From CAYSDL01 sp964429875 (GTDB taxonomy: Bacteria > Fidelibacterota > Marinisomatia > SCGC-AAA003-L08 > D37C17): a DNA stretch of 21,291 nt. Of the stretch, positions 1-7,181 are shown piece by piece; position 1 is the first letter of the stretch, and every line of letters starts with the position of its first letter. Below the pieces are notes generated by a model that saw only the letters and a list, made by a program, of their open reading frames with translations, was not told where the DNA came from and did no database searches. The position numbers were made by a program, and so were the translations under genes. Location: contig CAYSDL010000020.1 in the NCBI GenBank assembly GCA_964429875.1, positions 1 through 21,291 of the forward strand, given 5' to 3'.

Positions 1-51
1 TGTTTTTTTAAACCTCTTAGCAGCACTTTTTTTTGTTTTCATTTTAGGCAT
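1..51 (-). CDS. rpmI: 50S ribosomal protein L35, N-terminal fragment (window edge)
   Basis: The first 17 codons of ribosomal protein L35 run off the low-coordinate edge of the window. The translation begins MPKMKTKKSAAKRFKKT, the characteristic basic start of L35, a small component of the large ribosomal subunit. The ATG at 49-51 lies 10 bases after the infC stop, and TAAGGAG (the infC stop joined to a Shine-Dalgarno motif) sits just upstream. The position directly after infC matches the conserved thrS-infC-rpmI-rplT order, so rplT would be expected beyond the edge. In E. coli this pair is controlled by L20 binding; nothing in the window shows whether that holds here. Confidence 0.93.
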   Translation of the reverse strand, partial: MPKMKTKKSAAKRFKKT

Positions 52-61
52 CTTTCTCTCC

Positions 62-583
62 TTATTTAGGACTTAAAACAATTGATAATCTTGTACCCTG
101 CATATCTGCAGGCTTATCTATATTAGATATATCTTTCAAAATCTCTACTACTTTGTCTAACAATTCTTTACCATATTCTTGTCTATTTCTCATTTCTCTA
201 CCTCTAAACATAACTGTCACTTTCAACTTATCACCATTTAATAGAAACTTTTGACCCCTATTAATTTTTGTCACTAAATCATGTTCCCCCGTGTTTGGTC
301 TGAATCTAATTTCTTTAACATGAACTATATGTTGTTTCTTTTTATTAAGTTTTTGTTGTTTTTCAATATCATATAAAAACTTTCCATAATCCAAAATTTT
401 ACAAACGGGAGGTTTTGAGTTAGGTGCTATTTCAACCAAATCATACCCAACCTCATTTGCTAAATCAATAGCCTTATTAATAGGGACAACGCCCTTTTGA
501 TTCCCATTTTCATCAATAAGACGGACTTCAAGAGCCCTAATATTACCATTTATTTTGTGTTTTTCCTCTTTTTTCCTTGCTAT
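62..583 (-). CDS. infC: Translation initiation factor IF-3, with probable AUA start codon
   Basis: IF-3 binds the 30S subunit, prevents premature 50S joining and checks the start codon and initiator tRNA. Read from ATA at 581-583, the protein has 173 residues, close to the usual 170-180. The N-terminal domain carries the expected IN-x-x-IR segment (residues 11-16), then EVRLID, DLVEIAP and PPVCKILDYGKF. The C-terminal domain carries KEIRFRP, HDL and a conserved VTVMFRGREM stretch. No in-frame ATG, GTG or TTG precedes the TTG at 437-439. Starting there would delete conserved N-terminal sequence that is intact and in frame upstream. The ATA lies 6 bases after AAAGGAG and directly after the thrS stop. 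Rare AUU/AUA/AUC starts are well known for infC and allow IF-3 to repress its own synthesis. The identity is certain; the ATA start is inferred but strongly supported. Confidence 0.95.
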   Translation of the reverse strand: MARKKEEKHKINGNIRALEVRLIDENGNQKGVVPINKAIDLANEVGYDLVEIAPNSKPPVCKILDYGKFLYDIEKQQKLNKKKQHIVHVKEIRFRPNTGEHDLVTKINRGQKFLLNGDKLKVTVMFRGREMRNRQEYGKELLDKVVEILKDISNIDKPADMQGTRLSIVLSPK

Positions 584-584
584 A

Positions 585-2525
585 TCACACTCCTTTATTA
601 TTTATTTCTGTTTTTACTGTATCAATAAATGCATCTAAGGCTTGTTTTCCTATATCACCTTTAAATCTTCTTCTTATAGATATTAAATTTTCCTTTAACT
701 CATTTTCACCAACAATAATCATTAATGGAATTTTATTTAATTCAGCATTTCTTATTTTAAAACCCATTTTTTCACTACGTAAATCTAAGCTAACTCTTAT
801 ATTATTTTCTCTTATTTTTTTATACACTAAATTTGCATAATCATTATATTTATCAGATACAGGAATTATAATTATCTGTTTAGGTGAAAGCCATAATGGG
901 AAATCTCCTGCATAATGTTCAATTAAGAAACCTATAAAACGTTCATGCGTTCCAAGTGGCGCTCTATGAATACATAAAGGGGTTTTATCTTTATCCTTAT
1001 TATCCTTATAAGTTAGATTGAATTTTTTAGGTATAGCAAAATCAACCTGATTTGTTGCTAAAGTAAATTCTCTACCAATTGCACTCCATACTTGAACATC
1101 TATTTTAGGACCATAAAATGCTGCTTCGCCTGGGATCTCAACAAAATTTATTTTCCCATCAATTAATGATTCTCTTACTAAATTTTCAGTTTTTTTCCAT
1201 AGTGTAGGCTCATTAACATACTTTTCACCAAGCTTTAAAGGGTCATGTAAACTAAGTCGCATTTCATATTTTTTAATACCAAAAATACTAAAGTATTTTA
1301 AATACATTTTACAAACAGATAAGAATTCTTCTTTAAACTGCTCCTCACTACAATATATATGAGCATCATTCATTTGCATACTACGAACTCTCATGAGTCC
1401 AAAAAGTTGACCCGACTTTTCATATCTATAGCACGTTCCATATTCAGAATATCTTATAGGAAGTTCCTTATAAGTTCTGGGTGAACTTGAAAATATTTTA
1501 TGGTGATGAGGACAATTCATAGGTTTAAGATAATATTCATTCCCATCAATATCCATTGCAGGGAACATACTATCCTTATAGTGAGACAAATGACCGGAAG
1601 TTTCATATAAAGTACTTTTAGTAATATGAGGAGTTTTTACTCTATCATAGCCTGCACCTTCTTCAGTCTCTTTTGCTAACTTTTCGAGTTCATCAATAAT
1701 TATTGTCCCATTAGGAAGCCATAGCGGAAGACCAGGTCCAACTTCTTCATCAAAAGTAAATATTTTTAATTCTTTACCAATTTTTCGATGATCACGTTTC
1801 TCAGCTTCTTTTAATTGTTCAAGATATTTATTTAATTCTTTATCATTTCTCCAAGCAGTTCCATATATACGAGACAACATTTCGTTTTTTTCATTACCTC
1901 GCCAATAGGCACCAGCAACTTTCATTAATTTAAATGATTTTCCTACAAAACCTGTAGAGGGGAGATGTGGACCTCTACATAAATCTAACCAGTCTCCTTG
2001 TTTATATATTGAAATTTCTTCTTCCTTAGGTAAATCATTTATAATATCTGATTTATAAATTTCCCCTTTCTCTTTAAAAAAATTTACTGCATCTTTTTTA
2101 TTCCATACTTCTCTCTCAAATTTTTCATTTTGACTTATTATTTTATGCATTTTCTTTTCAATCTTATCTAAATCATCAAGAGTAAATGACTCTTTTCTAC
2201 AAAAATCATAATAAAAACCATTTTCTATAGATGGGCCAATTGTAACTTGAGTGCCAGGGAAAAGTTCTTGAACAGCCTCAGCCATAACATGTGCACAATC
2301 ATGTCTAATAAGATCTAAGGCTGCATCATCATTTTTCTTTATAATTTTAATTGTAGAATCTTCAATAATTGATATAGAAAGGTCAGATAAATTGCCATTT
2401 AATTCTATTGCTACTGATTCTTTTGCAAGTGATTTTGATATGCTTTCAGCAATTTCATAACCACTTACTCCAGTTTCAAATTTTTTAATGTTTCCATCGG
2501 GAAACTTTATATTTATATTGCTCAT
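585..2525 (-). CDS. thrS: Threonyl-tRNA synthetase
   Basis: This enzyme charges tRNA-Thr with threonine in the cytoplasm. It is full length at 646 residues (E. coli has 642). Domains in order: a TGS domain (residues 1-62); an editing domain with H75xxxH79 and C183/H187 in DLCRGPH, which together clear mischarged Ser-tRNA; a class II catalytic core (about 240-535) with MNCPHH, GLMRVRSM, NDAHIYC and HRAPLG; and a C-terminal anticodon-binding domain (about 545-646). The expected zinc ligands are C338, H389 and H520. The ATG at 2523-2525 has no clear Shine-Dalgarno sequence. It lies only 21 bases after the mature end of the tRNA-Val gene, so the structured autoregulatory leader known upstream of E. 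coli thrS cannot fit here unless it includes the tRNA. infC follows immediately. Confidence 0.98.
   Translation of the reverse strand: MSNINIKFPDGNIKKFETGVSGYEIAESISKSLAKESVAIELNGNLSDLSISIIEDSTIKIIKKNDDAALDLIRHDCAHVMAEAVQELFPGTQVTIGPSIENGFYYDFCRKESFTLDDLDKIEKKMHKIISQNEKFEREVWNKKDAVNFFKEKGEIYKSDIINDLPKEEEISIYKQGDWLDLCRGPHLPSTGFVGKSFKLMKVAGAYWRGNEKNEMLSRIYGTAWRNDKELNKYLEQLKEAEKRDHRKIGKELKIFTFDEEVGPGLPLWLPNGTIIIDELEKLAKETEEGAGYDRVKTPHITKSTLYETSGHLSHYKDSMFPAMDIDGNEYYLKPMNCPHHHKIFSSSPRTYKELPIRYSEYGTCYRYEKSGQLFGLMRVRSMQMNDAHIYCSEEQFKEEFLSVCKMYLKYFSIFGIKKYEMRLSLHDPLKLGEKYVNEPTLWKKTENLVRESLIDGKINFVEIPGEAAFYGPKIDVQVWSAIGREFTLATNQVDFAIPKKFNLTYKDNKDKDKTPLCIHRAPLGTHERFIGFLIEHYAGDFPLWLSPKQIIIIPVSDKYNDYANLVYKKIRENNIRVSLDLRSEKMGFKIRNAELNKIPLMIIVGENELKENLISIRRRFKGDIGKQALDAFIDTVKTEINNKGV
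590..596 (-). promoter_or_regulatory. Shine-Dalgarno site of infC, embedded in the end of thrS
   Basis: On the minus strand this reads AAAGGAG, within the last sense codons of thrS (stop at 585-587). It stands 6 bases before the ATA proposed as the infC start and fits no other start codon. This spacing is the main evidence that ATA at 581-583 is used. It also means that infC initiation overlaps thrS termination, which would couple the two. Confidence 0.8.
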
Positions 2526-2546
2526 AATTTCATTTTATTTATATAG

Positions 2547-2620
<74 letters not shown>

Positions 2621-2681
2621 TACAACTACAAAAAAAGGTCAGAAAATTTAATAATATATTTTTATTTTTCATTATGATATT

Positions 2682-4553
2682 TTAAAGACCTAACAAGGAA
2701 TCGTATTCTTTTAAGTCTGTTAATATTTCTACTGCTTTATTGTATTCATCATCCTCAAACAAACTAACTTTAATACTTTCTTTATTTCCTGATAAGATTC
2801 TAGACATTTCTCTTAATAAGCCATTTTTAATCCATTTTTTGTTTTCAGGCATTGAGAATTGAACCTTTTTAACTTGTTTAAAATATTTATATGCTTCTGA
2901 AACAATTGTAGAATTTTTAGTCATAGAAATATTTTTAGAGTATTTATTTATAGAAATTGAAGATTTTGATATTTTTTCTTTTAATTTTTCTAAATCTTTT
3001 TCACCTGGAAGAGAATAACTTATATCAAAATCTTTTAAATATGTTTTAAAATCATTAACAATTTTATTATCTATATATAATGGAATAGAAAGATTATCAT
3101 GGAAAGGAACATATGAAGCAGCAAAACTTAGAAACATTCCTTCTCTCCACAAAGCATTTATGTAGTTAGATTTCTTTGATAATCCAGTCTTTACATCGGG
3201 ATAAATTCCACCACCACCTTTTACTACTCGCCCACTTTTTGTTACAAATAATGAGTCTTTTTCATCAAGCCCATCTGTAAGAAAACCATTATTTAAATAA
3301 TCTTGTTTTTGAATTAATCTACCTGAAGGAAGATAATATTTAGCCGTTGTAATTTTAAGAGTAGTTGTATCATTTAGATCAAACATATGTTGAACTAAAC
3401 CTTTACCAAAAGATTTTTGACCAATAATCACAGCTCTATCTAGATCTTGAAGAGCTCCTGCTACAATTTCACTAGCAGATGCTGAACTTTTATTAATTAA
3501 AACTGCAATTGGAACATCAATATCTACGATAGGTTTTCTTCTAGATTTCCATTCTTTATTTGCTCTATTTGCTTTACCTCTTGATGATAACAAAACATCA
3601 CCACGAGTACATAAATAATCTAATATTGCAGTTGCATTAGATAAAAGTCCACCTGAATTTCCTCTTAGGTCTATAACTAAACCTTCAAGACGACCTCTTC
3701 TATCATATTTTTGATTATTATTATAATCTATAAAACTCTCCTGATCGTCCCATTTTCCATTATTATTTTTGTCTGTAAATCCTTCACCCTTATCCCAAAT
3801 TCCATTTTTATTAGAATCATTATATTTTTCAGCTTTGTCCCAATTATTATTATCATTTAAATCATCATACTCTTCACCATCCATTTCTAATAACGCTTTC
3901 TTAAAATCTTTTGAAACATTTTTTGAAAATCTAGTTATCCTAATATAACCGATATTATTTTCATCTATTCCCCAGTAGGGCACATGCTTTACAGTAATAT
4001 TTGATCTTTCTAATTCAAAATTAATTCGTTCTTTAGTTGACGGTCTGAAAATTCCTAAAGTAACGGTAGAACCAATTTCTCCTTTAATAATTGCTGCTGC
4101 TTCTGATGTAGTCATTCCAATAGTTGATGTAGTATCAACCATTATAATTTGGTCCCCAGCATGAATCCCTTCACTATATGCAGGACTGTCCTCCATGGGG
4201 GATAAAACTGTTAATGTATCACGCCTTACTCCCATTTGAATACCTACTCCACCATATTTACCTTTTCTTAGAACATCATAGCTATCTTTACTACTTCCTT
4301 CAAGAAGCTTAGTATAAGGATCCATCTTTTTCATCATCCCTTTTATGCCTTCTTTTATCATTTCTGACTCATTAACAGAATCAACATAATGAACTTTTAA
4401 TTTATTAAAAGAATTATCAAACATATCTAAATAAGCATCCACATCTTCATTATTGCTAAATACAATTTCTTTTTTACTTTTATTATTCTTTTTTAAATCT
4501 TGATTTAATGCCAAGTAAAATAAGATCATAACCAAACCAATATATCTAATCAC
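2682..4553 (-). CDS. S41 family C-terminal processing peptidase with Asp/Asn-rich inserted repeats
   Basis: This is an exported serine endopeptidase of the CtpA/Prc family, which trims or degrades envelope proteins from their C-terminal end. The N terminus has a hydrophobic segment (about residues 4-17) acting as signal or anchor. A PDZ domain spans about 97-180 (starting YGGVGIQ, with HAGDQIIMVD). The catalytic domain has LVIDLRGNSGG, the Ser in SSASASE (S359), and SFGKGLVQ, supplying the Lys (K384) and Gln (Q388). The Ser-Lys spacing of 25 and the Lys-Gln spacing of 4 match E. coli Prc. Four 15-residue DxNxN loops are inserted at 229-288, between the PDZ domain and the LRGNSGG motif. About 200 residues follow the catalytic core with no domain that I recognise. 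The start is GTG at 4551-4553, 7 bases after AAAGGAG, which overlaps the tmk stop. Confidence 0.95.
   Translation of the reverse strand: MIRYIGLVMILFYLALNQDLKKNNKSKKEIVFSNNEDVDAYLDMFDNSFNKLKVHYVDSVNESEMIKEGIKGMMKKMDPYTKLLEGSSKDSYDVLRKGKYGGVGIQMGVRRDTLTVLSPMEDSPAYSEGIHAGDQIIMVDTTSTIGMTTSEAAAIIKGEIGSTVTLGIFRPSTKERINFELERSNITVKHVPYWGIDENNIGYIRITRFSKNVSKDFKKALLEMDGEEYDDLNDNNNWDKAEKYNDSNKNGIWDKGEGFTDKNNNGKWDDQESFIDYNNNQKYDRRGRLEGLVIDLRGNSGGLLSNATAILDYLCTRGDVLLSSRGKANRANKEWKSRRKPIVDIDVPIAVLINKSSASASEIVAGALQDLDRAVIIGQKSFGKGLVQHMFDLNDTTTLKITTAKYYLPSGRLIQKQDYLNNGFLTDGLDEKDSLFVTKSGRVVKGGGGIYPDVKTGLSKKSNYINALWREGMFLSFAASYVPFHDNLSIPLYIDNKIVNDFKTYLKDFDISYSLPGEKDLEKLKEKISKSSISINKYSKNISMTKNSTIVSEAYKYFKQVKKVQFSMPENKKWIKNGLLREMSRILSGNKESIKVSLFEDDEYNKAVEILTDLKEYDSLLGL
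3690..3869 (-). repeat. Four tandem 45-bp (15-residue) Asp/Asn-rich repeats inside the S41 peptidase gene
   Basis: Residues 229-288 of the peptidase divide into four consecutive 15-residue units with the consensus [YF]xDxNxNxx[WY]D. The units begin YDDLNDNN, YNDSNKNG, FTDKNNNG and FIDYNNNQ. The DxNxNG-like spacing resembles calcium-binding loops of the EF-hand, dockerin or thrombospondin type 3 kind. No canonical paired EF-hand helices are visible, so calcium binding is an inference. The insertion lies between the PDZ domain and the first catalytic motif. Confidence 0.85.
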
Positions 4554-4565
4554 AACAAATCTCCT

Positions 4566-5177
4566 TTATAAATACAAATTAATTATTTCTTTTACATTAC
4601 TAAAAACACTCATTATATCTTTTCCATTACAATGAATAATTTTACATCTGTCTGGATATAACTTAGAAATCATATTATACCCTTCCCTAACCCGATTGAA
4701 ATAATCAATACCTTTAGATTCCATTCTATCTAAATTATTTCTTTCAATTCTATTTATAGCAACTTCTGGATCAATATCAAATATAATTGTCAGCATAGGA
4801 AACAAGTTGTTAGTTGCAAAAATATTCATATTATTAATTAGGTCTAAATTCAAATTATATCCAAATCCTTGATACACTGCAGTACTATCTAAATATCTAT
4901 CACATAGAACAAAATCATTATTTTTTAATTTTGGTAATATAACTTCATTAACTAATTGAGATCTTGCTGCTAAGAAGAGTAATGTTTCAGTATTATGAGA
5001 GATATTATTTCTCTTATCTAATAGAATAGTTCTCAATGCTTCTGAAACCTTAGTATCGCCTGGCTCTCTAACAATTGTATTAGATATTTTTTTTTCATCT
5101 AGATATTTTGATACTAAGCTAATTTGTGTAGTCTTGCCACACCCATCAATGCCTTCAAATGAAATAAAATTATTCAT
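4566..5177 (-). CDS. tmk: Thymidylate kinase
   Basis: This enzyme phosphorylates dTMP to dTDP with ATP, an essential step in dTTP supply. The protein has 203 residues, the usual family length. The P-loop is FEGIDGCGKTTQ (residues 7-18). The substrate-binding REPG motif (37-40) is followed by D where GGT is usual (REPGDT). DRYLDST (93-99) is the family's DRY region. A LID region with several arginines spans about 142-166 (RNNLDRMES, RVREGY). The P-loop lacks arginine and the LID is arginine-rich, as in the E. coli-type enzymes. The ATG at 5175-5177 overlaps the rsmI stop as ATGA, so translation is probably coupled to rsmI. Confidence 0.97.
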   Translation of the reverse strand: MNNFISFEGIDGCGKTTQISLVSKYLDEKKISNTIVREPGDTKVSEALRTILLDKRNNISHNTETLLFLAARSQLVNEVILPKLKNNDFVLCDRYLDSTAVYQGFGYNLNLDLINNMNIFATNNLFPMLTIIFDIDPEVAINRIERNNLDRMESKGIDYFNRVREGYNMISKLYPDRCKIIHCNGKDIMSVFSNVKEIINLYL

Positions 5178-5860
5178 GCAGATAATTTATAATTTTCTTT
5201 TGCAATAAGTATAACAAACTCACCTTTTGGATTAATCTCATCAAAAATATTAATAATATCTTCTATATTATTTAAATAAACTTTCTCATAAACTTTTGTT
5301 ATTTCTTTACATACAGAAACAACTCTGTTACCTAAATAATAGTTTATATCATTAAATGTTTTTTTAATTCTCTTTGGCGATTCAAATAAAATTATAGTAC
5401 AATCAAGTTCTTTTAATTTTTCAAACTTTGTTTTTCTACCTTTCTTTTTAGGAAGAAAACCTTGGAAAAAATAATTATCTGTAGGAAGCCCGGAAATTGA
5501 TAGGGCTGCATGCACAGAGCTAGCTCCAGGAACGCTTAATACTGGGATATTACTTAAAGTTGCTTTATTTACAATTCTATATCCAGGGTCACTAATGCAT
5601 GGAGTCCCTGCATCAGATATTAAAGCAATATCTTTATTATCTAATAAATAATTATGAATTTTTTCTACCATATTTATTTCATTATAATTATTATATATAA
5701 TTAATTTATTTTTTATCTTATAATGAGATAATAATTTCCTTGAAATTCTCGTATCTTCGCATGCAATAAAATTAACTTCTGATAGTATCGTTAATGCTCG
5801 TGATGAAATATCTTGTAAATTCCCAATTGGAGTTGATACTATATACAAATGACCAGACAA
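5174..5860 (-). CDS. rsmI: 16S rRNA (cytidine1402-2'-O)-methyltransferase
   Basis: RsmI 2'-O-methylates C1402 in the decoding centre of 16S rRNA using S-adenosylmethionine. Signature segments of this tetrapyrrole-methylase-fold family are present in order: YIVSTPIGNL (6-15), ACEDTR (33-38), ISDAGTPCISDPGY (81-94), VPGAS (110-114), GFLPKKKGRK (134-143), FESPKR (159-164), CKEITKVYE (184-192) and KGEFVILI (212-219). At 228 residues it is shorter than E. coli RsmI (about 286) and lacks the C-terminal extension. The start is a TTG at 5858-5860, with an in-frame stop three codons upstream (5867-5869), no clear Shine-Dalgarno sequence, and a second TTG four codons later. It lies one base after the lysine aminotransferase stop and overlaps tmk by four bases. 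Confidence 0.96.
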   Translation of the reverse strand: MSGHLYIVSTPIGNLQDISSRALTILSEVNFIACEDTRISRKLLSHYKIKNKLIIYNNYNEINMVEKIHNYLLDNKDIALISDAGTPCISDPGYRIVNKATLSNIPVLSVPGASSVHAALSISGLPTDNYFFQGFLPKKKGRKTKFEKLKELDCTIILFESPKRIKKTFNDINYYLGNRVVSVCKEITKVYEKVYLNNIEDIINIFDEINPKGEFVILIAKENYKLSA

Positions 5861-5861
5861 A

Positions 5862-7178
5862 TTAATTCATCATATCTTTTATACATGTATATATTATATC
5901 TAACGCAATATCAATTTCTTTAATTGAAACATTTAAGTGAGGTCTAAATCGAATACTTTGATCACCTGATCCTAATATAATCATATTATTATCTAGAGCT
6001 TTAGCAACTAATTTATCTCTTTCAATTCCAGAAGGCAAATCAAATGCACAGAAGAGACCTATTCCTCTTGGATTAGTAAGATAACCAGGAAATTTAATAG
6101 CAAGATCATTTAATTTAGTTAATAAGTGAAAACCAACTTCTTGCACATTACTAAATAAATTTTCTTGACACATAATTTCTAGAATTAATTTAAACCTATA
6201 CATATCTACTAAATTTCCACCAAAAGTAGAGTTTATTCTACTTGACTCTTTAAATACATTATCATCTAAATTAAAAATTCTATCACCTGCTAGCATCCCA
6301 CAAACTTGAGTTTTTTTACCAAATGATATAATATCAGGCTTAACAGAAAAGTGCTCATGCGCCCACATTTTACCTGTTATACCAATTCCTGTTTGAACTT
6401 CATCAAAAATAAAGATGATATCATTATCATCACAAATTTGTCTAAGATTAATCATAAACTCATCTCTAAAGTGATTATCTCCACCTTCACCTTGAATAGG
6501 TTCAATAATAATTGCAGCTATATCATCTTTATTACTTTTAATAATATTCTTTATATTATTAATAACATTTTTTTCTGATTGAATAACTTCATTTATGACA
6601 TCATTATTAAGTGGATAAGTTAATTTTGGATTATCAACCTTATACCATGGAAATTTTGGAAAATACATTGTTTTTCTGGGATCGGAGGTATTTGTTAAAG
6701 TTAGTGTATAACCAGATCTACCATGAAATGATTGATTAAAATAAATTACTTTATCACCATCTTTTTTAACACCTTTTACAATATTAGTTCTTTTTTTCCA
6801 ATCAAAGGCAGTTTTTAAAGCATTTTCAACAGCCAATGATCCACCATCTATGAAAAAAGCATGTGATAAATAGTCAGGAACTGCATATTTATTAAAGACA
6901 TTAAGAAAATCTGCATAGTAAACATTATATATATCAGATAAAGTTGTTTTATTTATTGCTAACTTGCCTAGAATATTTTGATTTTCAATAATATATGGGT
7001 GATTATATCCAACAGCACCAGATGCATACATAGAAAACATATCTAAATATTCTGTTCCATTTCTTTCATCCACAATCCATGACCCATGACTCTTATCTAA
7101 ATCAATAACTATATCAAAGCCATCAGCTAAAATATTTTTACTTAAAATGTTTTTTACTTTATTTGGATCTATATTCAT
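5862..7178 (-). CDS. lat: L-lysine 6-transaminase (PLP-dependent)
   Basis: This class III aminotransferase moves the epsilon-amino group of lysine to 2-oxoglutarate, giving 2-aminoadipate 6-semialdehyde and glutamate. At 438 residues its length fits the Lat family. Visible features are FIDGGSLAVENALK (109-122), a phosphate-binding SFHGRSGYTL region (150-159), IIIEPIQGEGGD (223-234), FIFDEVQTGIG (256-266, with the PLP-contacting Asp at 259) and SFGKKTQVCG (285-294). The last motif contains the Schiff-base lysine (K288 or K289) and is typical of lysine 6-transaminases rather than ornithine or GABA aminotransferases. The ATG at 7176-7178 lies 3 bases after the stop of a 2-aminoadipate-semialdehyde-type dehydrogenase gene, the expected partner. 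No Shine-Dalgarno sequence is evident. Specificity is inferred from motif and neighbour. Confidence 0.93.
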   Translation of the reverse strand: MNIDPNKVKNILSKNILADGFDIVIDLDKSHGSWIVDERNGTEYLDMFSMYASGAVGYNHPYIIENQNILGKLAINKTTLSDIYNVYYADFLNVFNKYAVPDYLSHAFFIDGGSLAVENALKTAFDWKKRTNIVKGVKKDGDKVIYFNQSFHGRSGYTLTLTNTSDPRKTMYFPKFPWYKVDNPKLTYPLNNDVINEVIQSEKNVINNIKNIIKSNKDDIAAIIIEPIQGEGGDNHFRDEFMINLRQICDDNDIIFIFDEVQTGIGITGKMWAHEHFSVKPDIISFGKKTQVCGMLAGDRIFNLDDNVFKESSRINSTFGGNLVDMYRFKLILEIMCQENLFSNVQEVGFHLLTKLNDLAIKFPGYLTNPRGIGLFCAFDLPSGIERDKLVAKALDNNMIILGSGDQSIRFRPHLNVSIKEIDIALDIIYTCIKDMMN

Positions 7179-7181
7179 AAT

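Noticed and set aside
62..439. infC starting at TTG 437-439 as a 125-residue protein
   Set aside because: This start removes the conserved IF-3 N-terminal domain, which is intact upstream in the same frame. ATA at 581-583 with a well-spaced Shine-Dalgarno site is better.
577..840. Plus-strand reading frame opposite thrS
   Set aside because: It is a shadow of a conserved synthetase gene, with no family resemblance and no ribosome binding site. The same applies to plus-strand frames at 6351-6578, 8101-8364, 15043-15309, 15537-15782 and 18063-18392.
2621..2681. Possible terminator or promoter between the S41 peptidase gene and tRNA-Val (GACC followed by a T run on the minus strand)
   Set aside because: The only complementary GGTC is about 50 bases away at the peptidase gene end, so no credible hairpin precedes the T run. 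AT-rich hexamers are too common here to call a promoter.
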